A stretch of 34,148 nucleotides of DNA from Bacteroidales bacterium (GCA_017960905.1 JAGCYH010000025.1:1-34148); one strand, 5' to 3'. Counted from the stretch's first letter, positions 24,102-32,884 are shown. Notes: generated by a model not told the origin, from the sequence alone. Translations and numbers: made by a program.

Positions 24102-25039
24102 GTTGGTTTATTTTTTTCATTTTCAATTTGTTGTCTTGATTTACTCTGTGTAACAGCGTATACACCCACGAATACGAGCGCTATGGCAATGCCTTTTATC
24201 ACGCCGAATGTCGAAATGCCCCAAACGAGTGATACAGTTGTAGATACGACGGGCTGCACGTAGTTGTACATGCTCACAGTGGTAGGTCGCAGGCTGCGCT
24301 GCCCGAAGGGCAGCAGCAGATATGTGATGAAGGTGGCCACAAAGACGGTGTAACACACTTCCCAATAGACACTTGCAGGTATTTCAGCGTAGTTTATTTT
24401 CGACAATTCGGGCACCGTGAACGGCACAATGGCGAGCGTTGCCCACAGAAACATCCATTTCATGAGTTGCACGGCGTCGAGGCGCGAGATGAGTTTTTTG
24501 AAAAAGACGAGATAAGCGGCGAAACTTATCTGAGCGGCGAGGCACATAAGGTCGCCAATGATGTGGTCGCGGTCGAACGACAGCGACTGTCCGTTGCCCA
24601 GAATGAGCAGAATGGCGCCGCTCATGCCCAAGCCCACGCCGAAGGCTTTGAGGCTTGTTATGGGTTCGCGCAGCACCTCAGCCGCCAGCAGCATGGTGAT
24701 GATGGGCAGCATGGTCGTTATCACCGAGGCGTCGATGGAGCTTGTGTACGACACGCCGACGATGAACATGCACTGGTTGAAGACAACGCTAAGCAGAGCT
24801 GCAAAGAGCAGCTGCCGCCGGTCGGCGCTCGCAGTGCGCCCGTGGCGCACGAAGAGCGACAGAATCCAGAATGCCACCGCCGCGCCGGCCACACGGCACG
24901 CCACAAGCACGAAAGCGCTGATGCCGTGCTCGTCGAAGTAGTTGAGCGTGTCTTTCGATATGGGGGCCATGAGCCCCCATAACATATTGGCTGTCAGCAT
25001 ACAAATGTGCCCGCGTGCCGGATTCGTGCCGTTCGTCAT
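24098..25039 (-). CDS. EamA/DMT superfamily transporter
   Basis: A 313-residue inner-membrane protein with about ten hydrophobic helices arranged as two EamA repeats, beginning MLTANMLWGLMAPISKDTL. The second repeat starts near LMCLAAQISFAAYLVFFKKL and ends with YNYVQPVVSTTVSLVWG, a hallmark of the family. Members export or import small metabolites such as amino acids or nucleotides; the substrate cannot be inferred here. It follows the RNA methyltransferase by 12 nt and overlaps the TPR gene by 4 nt. A 9-bp perfect inverted repeat (24959-24981) lies in the LLWGLMAP codons. Confidence 0.9.
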   Translation of the reverse strand: MTNGTNPARGHICMLTANMLWGLMAPISKDTLNYFDEHGISAFVLVACRVAGAAVAFWILSLFVRHGRTASADRRQLLFAALLSVVFNQCMFIVGVSYTSSIDASVITTMLPIITMLLAAEVLREPITSLKAFGVGLGMSGAILLILGNGQSLSFDRDHIIGDLMCLAAQISFAAYLVFFKKLISRLDAVQLMKWMFLWATLAIVPFTVPELSKINYAEIPASVYWEVCYTVFVATFITYLLLPFGQRSLRPTTVSMYNYVQPVVSTTVSLVWGISTFGVIKGIAIALVFVGVYAVTQSKSRQQIENEKNKPT

Positions 25040-25051
25040 AGCAATGTTTGT

Positions 25052-25816
25052 CTATTTGCAAAAAATTCTGCGCCTGAACTCGCTGCACACCACGGCTGTG
25101 GCTGTGGCCACGTTGAGCGACTCCGATGTGGGCGAGCCGGCAGGGTAGTTGGGTATGAACAACTTGTTGGTAATCAACGGTTTGAGCTCGTTGCTGATGC
25201 CTTTTCCTTCGTTGCCCATAATCACAAAACCGCGTTGCTCGAGTTTTGCAGTGTAAATGTTTTCGCCTTCGAGGAAAGTGCCGTAGACGGGCAGATGCCA
25301 TTCGCGCGCATTGCGCGCGAATAAATCGCCGAGGTTGGTTTCGCGTATTGCCACACGCGCTATTGCGCCCATGGTCGATTGCACCACTTTCGGTCCGAAA
25401 GCGTCGGCGCAGTTGTCGGAGCAGAGTATCTGTTTTATCCCGAACCAGTCGGCCACGCGTATTATAGTGCCCATGTTGCCCGGGTCTTGTATCTCATCGA
25501 GAACGAGTATAAGTTGCTTTGTGTCAATATTTTCTGAATGTTTCGGCTTTTCGAATACCGCCAGCAGCGGCGACGGAGTTTTCAGACTGCTCACCGCCTT
25601 CATCTCTTGTTCGGTGCATTCCTGCACGTCGGCGCAGCGCTGTCCGATGGTTTTTATCGCCTCGGCGTAGCCGACGATAAAAACCGGTTTCAGTCCGGCG
25701 GCGAGCAAATCGCCGACGAGTTTCACACCTTCGGCCACAAAACGGCCCTGCTCGTCGCGCTGTTTCTTTTGCGCCAGCTGCTGTATCTGCTTCTTTTTAC
25801 TGATGCTTATTCCCAT
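25052..25816 (-). CDS. TrmH/SpoU family RNA 2'-O-methyltransferase
   Basis: A 254-residue SPOUT methyltransferase with an N-terminal substrate-binding domain (about 1-90, QQLAQKKQRDEQGRFVAEG). The SAM-binding knot carries the three SpoU motifs: LDEIQDPGNMGTIIRVADWF, VIMGNEGKGIS and SESLNVATATAVV. It probably methylates a ribose in rRNA or tRNA; the site cannot be predicted. It is the first gene of the operon with the EamA transporter and the TPR protein, and is divergent from tamL. A minus-strand TAATTTTG box at 25857-25864 may be its -7 element. An 11-bp inverted repeat lies at 25300-25322. Confidence 0.92.
   Translation of the reverse strand: MGISISKKKQIQQLAQKKQRDEQGRFVAEGVKLVGDLLAAGLKPVFIVGYAEAIKTIGQRCADVQECTEQEMKAVSSLKTPSPLLAVFEKPKHSENIDTKQLILVLDEIQDPGNMGTIIRVADWFGIKQILCSDNCADAFGPKVVQSTMGAIARVAIRETNLGDLFARNAREWHLPVYGTFLEGENIYTAKLEQRGFVIMGNEGKGISNELKPLITNKLFIPNYPAGSPTSESLNVATATAVVCSEFRRRIFCK
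25300..25322. repeat. 11-bp inverted repeat inside the TrmH-family gene
   Basis: ATTCGCGCGCA and TGCGCGCGAAT flank a single T. It encodes LFARNARE on the minus strand. Confidence 0.9.
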
Positions 25817-25856
25817 TTTTTCTTAAAATTGAAAATAATACTTGCGAAAAACGTTT

Positions 25857-25893
25857 CAAAATTAGAGCATATCAATTGATTTAGATAATTTTG
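25857..25893. promoter_or_regulatory. divergent -7 boxes of the TrmH-family gene and tamL
   Basis: Minus-strand TAATTTTG at 25864-25857 faces the methyltransferase gene, and plus-strand TAATTTTG at 25886-25893 faces tamL. Neither has a strong -33 TTTG. The two promoters would overlap in upstream DNA and may compete. Confidence 0.4.
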
Positions 25894-25918
25894 CAATGTG
25901 AAAAAAATATAACATTAC

Positions 25919-28216
25919 GTGTCGTTGCCGCAAATATTATTGAAAATAGCCAGAACAGCAGCTTTCGTGATCGTGTTTTTTTTGTTTTTTAGCTGTAAAA
26001 CAACAAAATACGTTCCCGAAGGGAGTTATTTGCTCAATAAGGTGAAAATCAGCGGCGACTACGGCCACGCCACCAACGATGCGATGCTCAACTACGTCCG
26101 CCAGCGCCCCAACGTGCGTGTGCTCGGTTTCTGGCGCCTGAATCTCGACGTTTACAACCTCTCGAAACCCAAGGACAACCGTTTCAATAACTGGCTTCGC
26201 TCAATAGGCTCAGCGCCAGTTATTTATGATTCGCTTTTGCAAAAACGCAGTCGCGAGCAGCTGCAGATGTATCTCAAGAGCTTGGGCTATTTCGATGCCG
26301 TTGTGTCTGATACTATGATAGTTACGGGGCGCAAAAAATGCACCGTGCAGTACAACGTCGAGGCAAACCGCTTGTACCGCATCTCCGACATCGGCCACTT
26401 TGTGGCCGATGAGTCGATACGCGATTTGGTGCTTGCCGACACCGTCAACTCGCTTCTGCAGGCCGGCGACGCCTTCGACTCCAACGTCCACGACGATGAG
26501 CGCCAGCGCATTGCACGCACGATGAACGAAAACGGCTACTACAACTTTACGAAAGATTATATCTATTTCATCGCCGACAGTAGTCGGCGACATTATTATG
26601 TGGCTGACAGCCTGATAGTTATGAAGGCGCCGCAGGACTCAGTCTTTGGCGACCGCCATGTGAAGTCGGTTGTCGACAAGGTGTTTTTCGTAGTCAGCCG
26701 CGAAGGCATGACGGCCACCGAAATCGGCGCCGTAGGCACCGATTCGCTTGAATATGAGGGTTTTAAAATCTATTATCGCGACCGCCTTATTTTCCGCCCG
26801 CAACTGTTGACAAACTCTTGTTTTGTGAAGCAAAACAGCGTCTATTGCCTTTCCGACGTCGAGCTGACGCAGGCCCGTTTCAACTCGCTCAAGCTCTTCA
26901 GCTCGGTGGGCGTCAGGTTCTACGAAGTGCCCGACAGCCTTTCAGATGATGAATTTCATCATCTGAATTGTTATATCACATTGCAAACCAGCAATATACA
27001 GTCGTATTCGCTCGAGATAGAAGGCACCAACTCGTCGGGTAACTTGGGTGGCGCGCTCAACGTCAGATACACGCATGCCAACTTGTTCCGCGGCGCCGAA
27101 CTGCTCAATGTCAAGTACCGCCTTGCGTCGCAAAACCAGTTTGCGCGCGACGGCAAGGAGCATTTCTACACCTTCGAGACGGGTGTTGAGGCGGCGCTGA
27201 CTTTCCCGAAATTCCTCTCGCCGTTTTTCAGCGAGAGATTTATCAAACGACATAATCCATCTACCTCAATAACAGCCTCTTACGACTATCAGCGCCGACC
27301 CGACTTTACCAAGTCGGTCGTCGCGTCGAAAATACAGTACAACTGGCGTCAGCGCAGTCTGCTGACGTACTCTTTTGTGCCCGTCGAATTCAACATAGTG
27401 AACATTCCGTCAATAAGTTACAGCTTCCACGAGTACATACGCAACACCTATCTGCAATACAGCTACACCGACCACTTTATCATGTCGACGGGTTTCTCGG
27501 CTGTGTTCAACCAAATGAAGGCCAAGACTTCCGACAATGCGTGGTACGTCTATTTCAATATCGAAACGGCGGGCAATGTGCTCAATCTGCTTACCCGTAA
27601 CCAACAGTCCGACGACGAGTTCAAACGTCTGTGGGGGATACGCTTCGCGCAATATTTCAAGACCAACATCGAGCTGCGCTACCAGATAAGCGACATCTGG
27701 CAGAACAACTTTGCCTACCGGCTTTACGCCGGTGTGGGCGTGCCTTACGGCAACTCGCGTATGCTGCCGTTTGAGAAGAGTTTCTTCGTAGGCGGTGCCA
27801 ATAGCATCAGGGCGTGGCCGGTGCGTGGCTTGGGCCCGGGCTCGAGCCAAAGCGACTCGCGTCTGCGCTACCACAACCAGACGTCCGACATCCGTCTCGA
27901 GGCCAATGTCGAATACCGCTACCGCCTCGTCGGGGCGCTCGAAGGCGCTCTGTTTGCCGATGCCGGCAATATTTGGGCGCTCTCGCGCACGAGCGACAAA
28001 AAGGAAGCCATCTTCGGCAGCGAATTCTACAAGCAGATTGCGCTCGGCGGCGGACTTGGCATAAGGCTCAACTTCGACTATTTCGTGCTTCGTGTCGATG
28101 CAGCGGTTAAGCTGCACGACCCGGCTGCCGAGGAGCGCCACCGATGGGTCATTGCCGAGGATCGTTTCAGAGCGTCGCACATCAATTATAACTTTGCTAT
28201 CGGCTATCCGTTTTAA
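25919..28216 (+). CDS. tamL: translocation and assembly module lipoprotein TamL (BamA/TamA family)
   Basis: A 765-residue outer-membrane protein of the Omp85 superfamily in its Bacteroidota lipoprotein form. The N-terminus is a lipoprotein signal ending FLFFSC (Cys26), followed by TKYVPEGSYLLNKVKI, typical of the family. POTRA-like domains span about 35-330. The C-terminal 400 residues form the 16-stranded barrel, with FEKSFFVGGANSIRAWPVRG as the conserved barrel-lid segment and an aromatic C-terminus (FAIGYPF). It should work with an inner-membrane TamB-like partner, not present here. The start is GTG at 25919; no ATG lies between it and the lipobox. Two long perfect inverted repeats interrupt the coding sequence (26571-26590, 26941-26967). 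Confidence 0.92.
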   Translation: MSLPQILLKIARTAAFVIVFFLFFSCKTTKYVPEGSYLLNKVKISGDYGHATNDAMLNYVRQRPNVRVLGFWRLNLDVYNLSKPKDNRFNNWLRSIGSAPVIYDSLLQKRSREQLQMYLKSLGYFDAVVSDTMIVTGRKKCTVQYNVEANRLYRISDIGHFVADESIRDLVLADTVNSLLQAGDAFDSNVHDDERQRIARTMNENGYYNFTKDYIYFIADSSRRHYYVADSLIVMKAPQDSVFGDRHVKSVVDKVFFVVSREGMTATEIGAVGTDSLEYEGFKIYYRDRLIFRPQLLTNSCFVKQNSVYCLSDVELTQARFNSLKLFSSVGVRFYEVPDSLSDDEFHHLNCYITLQTSNIQSYSLEIEGTNSSGNLGGALNVRYTHANLFRGAELLNVKYRLASQNQFARDGKEHFYTFETGVEAALTFPKFLSPFFSERFIKRHNPSTSITASYDYQRRPDFTKSVVASKIQYNWRQRSLLTYSFVPVEFNIVNIPSISYSFHEYIRNTYLQYSYTDHFIMSTGFSAVFNQMKAKTSDNAWYVYFNIETAGNVLNLLTRNQQSDDEFKRLWGIRFAQYFKTNIELRYQISDIWQNNFAYRLYAGVGVPYGNSRMLPFEKSFFVGGANSIRAWPVRGLGPGSSQSDSRLRYHNQTSDIRLEANVEYRYRLVGALEGALFADAGNIWALSRTSDKKEAIFGSEFYKQIALGGGLGIRLNFDYFVLRVDAAVKLHDPAAEERHRWVIAEDRFRASHINYNFAIGYPF
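26941..26967. repeat. 13-bp inverted repeat with a 1-nt loop inside tamL
   Basis: TTCAGATGATGAA and TTCATCATCTGAA flank a single T, all in coding sequence for SDDEFHHLN in the POTRA/barrel linker region. Confidence 0.92.
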
Positions 28217-28229
28217 AATATTGTTCAAT

Positions 28230-28781
28230 ATGCATAACGAATTGGAACACAAGAAATTACTTATCGATGAGATGGGCCGCAAGACAGTCGAGGAGTACAA
28301 GGCTGCACAGAAGACGCCCATTGTCGTCGTGCTCGACAATATCCGCAGCCTCAACAATGTGGGCTCTATTTTCCGCACTTGCGACGGAATGCTCATCGAG
28401 AAAATTGTTCTGGCCGGCATCACATCTACGCCGCCCAACAACGAGATACACAAGACGGCGCTCGGCGCTGAGCTCTCGGTCGATTGGGAATACTTCGACG
28501 ACACTCACGAGGCGCTTGCCCGCCTTCGCGGGCAAGGATATACGCTATGCTGCATCGAACAGACGCATAACAGCATCATGCTCAACGACTTCCGTATCGA
28601 CGACGACAAAAAATACGCTCTCGTCCTCGGCAACGAGGTGAAGGGCGTTCAGCAGTCGGTGGTCGATATGTGCGACTGCTGCATCGAGATACCGCAGTTC
28701 GGCATCAAACACTCGTTCAATGTGGCAGTTACGGCCGGAATAGTGTTGTGGGAGCTTTTCAGCCAAAGGCTGAAAAAATGA
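28230..28781 (+). CDS. second TrmH/SpoU family RNA methyltransferase
   Basis: A 183-residue SPOUT methyltransferase with a short N-terminal helix (HKKLLIDEMGRKTVEEYKAA). All three SpoU motifs are present: DNIRSLNNVGSIFRTCDG, YALVLGNEVKGVQ and IKHSFNVAVTAGIVLWE. It lacks the larger N-terminal domain of the paralogue at 25052. I start at the ATG at 28230, 13 nt after the tamL stop. The frame is open further upstream inside tamL, but that part has no family similarity. It is likely co-transcribed with tamL. A 9-bp inverted repeat lies at 28515-28536 and a hairpin at 28756-28776 covers the last codons. Confidence 0.92.
   Translation: MHNELEHKKLLIDEMGRKTVEEYKAAQKTPIVVVLDNIRSLNNVGSIFRTCDGMLIEKIVLAGITSTPPNNEIHKTALGAELSVDWEYFDDTHEALARLRGQGYTLCCIEQTHNSIMLNDFRIDDDKKYALVLGNEVKGVQQSVVDMCDCCIEIPQFGIKHSFNVAVTAGIVLWELFSQRLKK
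28756..28776 (+). terminator. 9-bp hairpin at the end of the methyltransferase gene
   Basis: TTTTCAGCC and GGCTGAAAA with an AAA loop lie within the last codons, ending 5 nt before the end of the stop. ACTTTTTTC follows, so it may act as an intrinsic terminator embedded in the coding sequence. Confidence 0.45.
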
Positions 28782-28805
28782 CTTTTTTCTGCTGCAAAAT
28801 TTTAG

Positions 28806-28813
28806 TATCTTTG
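28806..28813 (+). promoter_or_regulatory. -7 box immediately before recG
   Basis: TATCTTTG ends only 4 nt before the recG ATG at 28818. Transcription from it would start at or within a few bases of the start codon, giving a leaderless or nearly leaderless mRNA. No clear -33 element. Confidence 0.5.
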
Positions 28814-28817
28814 CCAC

Positions 28818-30914
28818 ATGTCGCTCTCTGACCATAACATACAATTCTTGCGTGGCGTGGGGCCGCGGTACGCGAATCTGCTCAGTGCCGAAGCCGAAGT
28901 AAGCACCTATGAGGATTTGCTGCAGCTCTATCCGTACAAATACGTCGACCGAAGCCACATATATGCGGTGCGCGATTTGCGCACCGACATGCCCTATGTG
29001 CAGCTCTGCGGCCGTTTCGTCTCGTTCAATCTGGTCAGTTCGGGCTACAAGCAGCGTATGGTGGGCCTCTTCACCGACGGCACTGGCACTGTCGAAATCG
29101 TCTGGTTCAAAGGCATCAAATACATTCGCGACACGGTCAACACCACCGACGAATACATGCTTTTCGGCAAGCCGAACGCCTATGGCGGGCGCATCAACAT
29201 AGCCCATCCCGAATTGGAGAAAACAAATTCGGCGCAGCTCGTAGCTGGCTCTATACAAGCCTTTTACAATACGTCGGAAGTTATGAAAAAGGCGGGGCTC
29301 AACTCGCGCACTATTTCTAAAATCATTCACTCGCTCTTTGCCGAAATAGGCCCCAACGGCATCGTAGAGACTCTGCCGGCGTATTTCATTCAGCGTTACA
29401 ACCTTATGTATCGCACCGACGCGCTTCGTACCATCCATTTCCCGTCCGATACGCCGACATTGCAGCGGGCGCGTTTCCGCCTTAAGTTCGAAGAGCTCTT
29501 CTACGTTCAGCTCAACATTCTTCGCAACAAGAATATCAACCATACAAAGAGCGCCGGCGTGGTGTTCAGCAACGTCGGACCGCTGCTTAACAGATTCTAC
29601 AGCAATTACTTACCATTCGAGCCGACCAACGCGCAAAAGCGCGTTGTACACGAAATACGCGACGACATGCGCACCGGCCGCCAGATGAACCGCCTCGTGC
29701 AGGGCGATGTCGGCTCGGGCAAAACGCTCGTCGCACTCATGGCCATGCTCATTGCCTGCGACAATGGTTTTCAGGCTTGCCTTATGGCACCAACCGAAAT
29801 ACTTGCTACTCAGCATTTTGAAGGGCTCAAGGCCATGCTCAAGGATTTGCCCGTGAGGGTCGAACTGCTCATCGGTTCCACCAAAAAACGCCTTCGCGAA
29901 GGCATCCTCGCTGGTCTGGCCGACGGCTCGGTCAATATACTCATCGGTACGCACGCCCTCATCGAAGACACGGTTGTCTTCGCGCGGCTCGGACTTGCCG
30001 TGATCGACGAGCAGCACCGCTTCGGCGTCGAACAGCGCGCGCGCCTTTGGCGCAAAGCCGCTGTGCCACCGCACATCCTTGTAATGACGGCCACGCCTAT
30101 CCCGCGCACCCTCGCCATGACTATCTACGGCGACCTCGACGTGTCGGTCATCGACGAGCTGCCTCCTGGCCGCAAGCCGGTTACCACGTTGCACTACTTC
30201 CACAATTACCGCAACTCGCTCAACCGTTTCATTCGCGAGCAACTTCAGCTCGGGCGTCAGGCGTATATCGTCTATCCGCTTATCGAAGAGTCCGAACGTC
30301 TTGATTTTAAGAATCTTACCGAAGGATTTGAATATATGAAGGATGCCTTCCCCGAATACAAGGTCTGCATGGTTCACGGCCGCATGAAACCCGACGAAAA
30401 AGACGCTGCCATGCGCGATTTCGTAAGCGGGCAGACTAATATAATGGTGGCCACAACGGTTATCGAGGTGGGCGTCAACGTGCCCAACGCTTCCGTCATG
30501 GTCATCGAAAGTGCCGAACGTTTCGGCCTCTCGCAGCTGCATCAGCTGCGAGGCCGTGTGGGGCGCGGCGCCGAGCAGAGCTACTGCATTCTTATGACCG
30601 ACGTGAAGCTCGCCGACGAGTCGCGCAAGCGTATGCAGATTATGACCGAGACAAATGACGGCTTCGAAATAGCCGAGGCCGACCTGCGTTTGCGCGGGCC
30701 GGGCAGCATCGATGGCACACAGCAGAGCGGACTGCCGTTCTCGCTTCATATCGCCGATTTGGCCAAAGACGCTCAAATAGTGCAGTATACGCGCGAAATA
30801 GCGCAGGAACTCCTCAAGGCCGACTCGCTGCTGCAAGCGCCCGAAAACGGTATCTTCGTCCGCCGGCTTGCTGAACTCTCAAAGAAAAAAGCCGACTGGT
30901 CAATGATTTCATAG
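28818..30914 (+). CDS. recG: ATP-dependent DNA helicase RecG
   Basis: A 698-residue superfamily 2 helicase that remodels stalled replication forks and Holliday junctions. The N-terminal part (about 1-260) is the wedge/OB domain (IQFLRGVGPRYANLL, FPYKY-type LYPYKYVDRS). The helicase core has Walker A GDVGSGKT (296-303), the Walker B DEQH box (397-400), TATPIPRTLAM, and the motif VI region QLRGRVGRG. The TRG-type end includes GSIDGTQQSGLP. The M1 start matches the usual RecG N-terminus. A hairpin precedes it and a -7 box ends only 4 nt upstream. Since RecG acts on fork structures, it is notable in a genome segment full of perfect inverted repeats, though no causal link is shown. Confidence 0.96.
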   Translation: MSLSDHNIQFLRGVGPRYANLLSAEAEVSTYEDLLQLYPYKYVDRSHIYAVRDLRTDMPYVQLCGRFVSFNLVSSGYKQRMVGLFTDGTGTVEIVWFKGIKYIRDTVNTTDEYMLFGKPNAYGGRINIAHPELEKTNSAQLVAGSIQAFYNTSEVMKKAGLNSRTISKIIHSLFAEIGPNGIVETLPAYFIQRYNLMYRTDALRTIHFPSDTPTLQRARFRLKFEELFYVQLNILRNKNINHTKSAGVVFSNVGPLLNRFYSNYLPFEPTNAQKRVVHEIRDDMRTGRQMNRLVQGDVGSGKTLVALMAMLIACDNGFQACLMAPTEILATQHFEGLKAMLKDLPVRVELLIGSTKKRLREGILAGLADGSVNILIGTHALIEDTVVFARLGLAVIDEQHRFGVEQRARLWRKAAVPPHILVMTATPIPRTLAMTIYGDLDVSVIDELPPGRKPVTTLHYFHNYRNSLNRFIREQLQLGRQAYIVYPLIEESERLDFKNLTEGFEYMKDAFPEYKVCMVHGRMKPDEKDAAMRDFVSGQTNIMVATTVIEVGVNVPNASVMVIESAERFGLSQLHQLRGRVGRGAEQSYCILMTDVKLADESRKRMQIMTETNDGFEIAEADLRLRGPGSIDGTQQSGLPFSLHIADLAKDAQIVQYTREIAQELLKADSLLQAPENGIFVRRLAELSKKKADWSMIS

Positions 30915-30947
30915 ATTTTTAACATTAATAATTTAAAATACGAAAAC

Positions 30948-32000
30948 ATGAAAACAATTTTTAATTTGCTCTGTGTAAGCTTGTTGCTTATTGTTGTCGG
31001 CGCCTGTGGCACCGACAAGCCTACAATCGAAACTATCAAACCTGTTTATGTAAAGCACTCTGCTGTAGTCGATTTGGAGTCGCGCGATATTCTCAGTCCG
31101 GTATATATTTTCAAAATCGATGGCTATATAGTATTCGGAAATTGGAAAACAACGACCAATTTATTTACCTATATGTCAGATGATTATACAAAAATAGTCA
31201 ATGGTATCAACGAAGGCAACGGACCTGGCGAATTGTCCGATTTCGTTACCTCACAACGTTACAAAAACGATATTTATATGGTTGAGGCTAACACAAAAGG
31301 TTTCGACAAGCTGAACTTCACAGGCGACTCTATAAAGTACGAAAGAATATCGCTTATCGATGGCGTTACAACAGGCTCAACGTTCTCAGTCATAGATAAT
31401 TCGTATTTCCTGACACCGTCTCTCGTCTTCGACAATGACTCCGCCTTGCTTGCTATCATCGGCTTCGACGGCAAGGTGAAATCCATCCTCCCGCATCCGG
31501 CCGGGCATCCTTTGGCTGGTACGCACGAACGCTATGTGTTCTCTTATTTTGTCAATACCCGCGTCGCCGTTTCGCCCGATGGCAAGCATTATGCTTACGG
31601 ACTTCCCGTTGAGCAGTGTTTCGGCTTTGGCGATATAGAAAATGGCGCTTTTAAAAACCCGAAAACGCTTATGTATCAGACTGTTGAGATTGATTATTCC
31701 CGCCTGCCTTATTATATTCTTCCAGCCAAAGGCAGCATCGAGTCAACATCTCGCATCGTACCTTCCGACGAGTACGCTATTTTCTTCTACAGCGGCAATG
31801 ATTACTTCGATACCGAAAAACAAACAAGCAACACCATTCTGCTTTTCACGTGGGATGGCGAATTGTGTAAAAAGCTCATTCTCGACATGGAAATAATGAA
31901 TCTCGATTTCGACCAAAGCACAAAAACGCTGTACTGCATAGCGCAAAACCCCGAAGCGTGTCTGGTAACCTACGATTTGTCAGAATTTTTTGAAGATTAA
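30948..32000 (+). CDS. beta-propeller-type lipoprotein (TolB-like / BF3164-like)
   Basis: A 350-residue lipoprotein; the signal peptide ends in VVGAC (Cys20). The body is beta-rich, with the NEGNGPGEL motif (about 88-97) typical of the 6-bladed, TolB-like propeller lipoproteins of Bacteroidota. Blade-like phrases follow (SPDGKHYAYGL, LFTWDGELCKKL, FDQSTKTLYCIAQ). The function of the family is unknown. It follows recG by 33 nt and no promoter match is clear, so it may be read through from recG. Its overall plan is like the gene at 3345-4490, but the two are not close relatives by eye. Base composition is more A+T-rich than recG. Confidence 0.7.
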   Translation: MKTIFNLLCVSLLLIVVGACGTDKPTIETIKPVYVKHSAVVDLESRDILSPVYIFKIDGYIVFGNWKTTTNLFTYMSDDYTKIVNGINEGNGPGELSDFVTSQRYKNDIYMVEANTKGFDKLNFTGDSIKYERISLIDGVTTGSTFSVIDNSYFLTPSLVFDNDSALLAIIGFDGKVKSILPHPAGHPLAGTHERYVFSYFVNTRVAVSPDGKHYAYGLPVEQCFGFGDIENGAFKNPKTLMYQTVEIDYSRLPYYILPAKGSIESTSRIVPSDEYAIFFYSGNDYFDTEKQTSNTILLFTWDGELCKKLILDMEIMNLDFDQSTKTLYCIAQNPEACLVTYDLSEFFED

Positions 32001-32009
32001 ACTCTCAAT

Positions 32010-32040
32010 TTTCAATTTCAAAATTCAATTTATATCTTTG
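32010..32040 (+). promoter_or_regulatory. promoter of the GT2 gene
   Basis: TTTC (3 of 4 to TTTG) at 32010-32013 and TATCTTTG at 32033-32040 with a 19-bp spacer. Leader about 20 nt to the ATG at 32066. Confidence 0.5.
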
Positions 32041-32065
32041 CAACCGCAAAGAATACTATACAGGC

Positions 32066-32806
32066 ATGACCAAAGACGTTGTCATTATTCCAACATATAA
32101 CGAAAAGGAGAACATCACGGCAATTATAAATGCCGTGTTCTCCCTGCCCAACGAATTTCACATTCTCGTCATCGACGACGGCTCGCCCGACGGCACTGCC
32201 AGCATCGTCAAAGACCTCATTATCAAATATTCCGACCGACTTTTTCTCATCGAACGTGCCGGAAAACTCGGCCTCGGAACTGCCTATATCACAGGCTTCA
32301 AATGGGCGTTGGAGCACGAGTACGATTATATCTTCGAAATGGATGCCGACTTCTCGCATCCGCCGCAAGACCTTCTCAATCTGCGCGAAGCGTGCGTCGA
32401 CAACGGTGCCGATATGGCCATCGGCTCGCGCTACATCTCGGGTGTCAACGTCGTCAATTGGCCTATGGGGCGAGTGCTCATGTCGTACTTCGCCTCGGTC
32501 TACGTCCGTTTTGTCACACGCATGAAAATCATGGACACCACGGCCGGCTTCGTCTGCTACAGCAGCAAAGTCCTCAGCACAATCGACCTCGACCGCATTC
32601 ACCTCAAAGGCTACGGATTCCAAATCGAAATGAAATTCACCGCCTGGAAATTCAAATTCAACATCGTCGAAGTCCCCATCATCTTCACCGACCGCCGTCA
32701 GGGCTCGTCGAAAATGAGCGGTGGCATATTCAACGAAGCTGTTTGGGGCGTCATCGGTATGAAAATCAAAAGCTGGTTTCGCAAATATCGCCGCGATGAA
32801 GTTTAA
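32066..32806 (+). CDS. GT2 glycosyltransferase, probable polyprenol-phosphate mannose synthase
   Basis: A 246-residue family 2 glycosyltransferase of the Dpm1/polyprenol monophosphomannose synthase type. The nucleotide-sugar fold starts at VVIIPTYNEKENI, with DDGSPDGTA and the metal-binding DADFSHPP. An IGSRYISG region and the MDTTAGFVCYSS and KGYGFQIEM segments are typical of this subgroup. It has no C-terminal membrane helices, so it would act at the cytoplasmic face and move a hexose from a nucleotide sugar to an undecaprenyl- or dolichyl-type phosphate, supplying envelope or protein glycosylation. Sugar specificity is not provable here. The last codons and the stop lie in an 11-bp perfect hairpin (32793-32815). 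Confidence 0.88.
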   Translation: MTKDVVIIPTYNEKENITAIINAVFSLPNEFHILVIDDGSPDGTASIVKDLIIKYSDRLFLIERAGKLGLGTAYITGFKWALEHEYDYIFEMDADFSHPPQDLLNLREACVDNGADMAIGSRYISGVNVVNWPMGRVLMSYFASVYVRFVTRMKIMDTTAGFVCYSSKVLSTIDLDRIHLKGYGFQIEMKFTAWKFKFNIVEVPIIFTDRRQGSSKMSGGIFNEAVWGVIGMKIKSWFRKYRRDEV

Positions 32807-32815
32807 CTTCATCGC
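32793..32815 (+). terminator. 11-bp hairpin spanning the GT2 stop codon
   Basis: GCGATGAAGTT and AACTTCATCGC flank a single T, and the TAA stop lies in the centre. No T-tract follows directly, so it may influence termination, mRNA stability or ribosome release rather than be a standard terminator. Confidence 0.45.
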
Positions 32816-32884
32816 ACGGCGGAATACTTCAGTTGTGTTGTTTTTAAGTCGTTGATAATAAGATAATTATAAAAATATTATAAA

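Noticed and set aside
28545..30836. Two long antisense open frames opposite recG and the methyltransferase (332 and 408 codons)
   Set aside because: recG is unmistakable on the plus strand with all helicase motifs; the antisense translations are low in structure and rich in His/Val/Arg, as expected for mirror frames.
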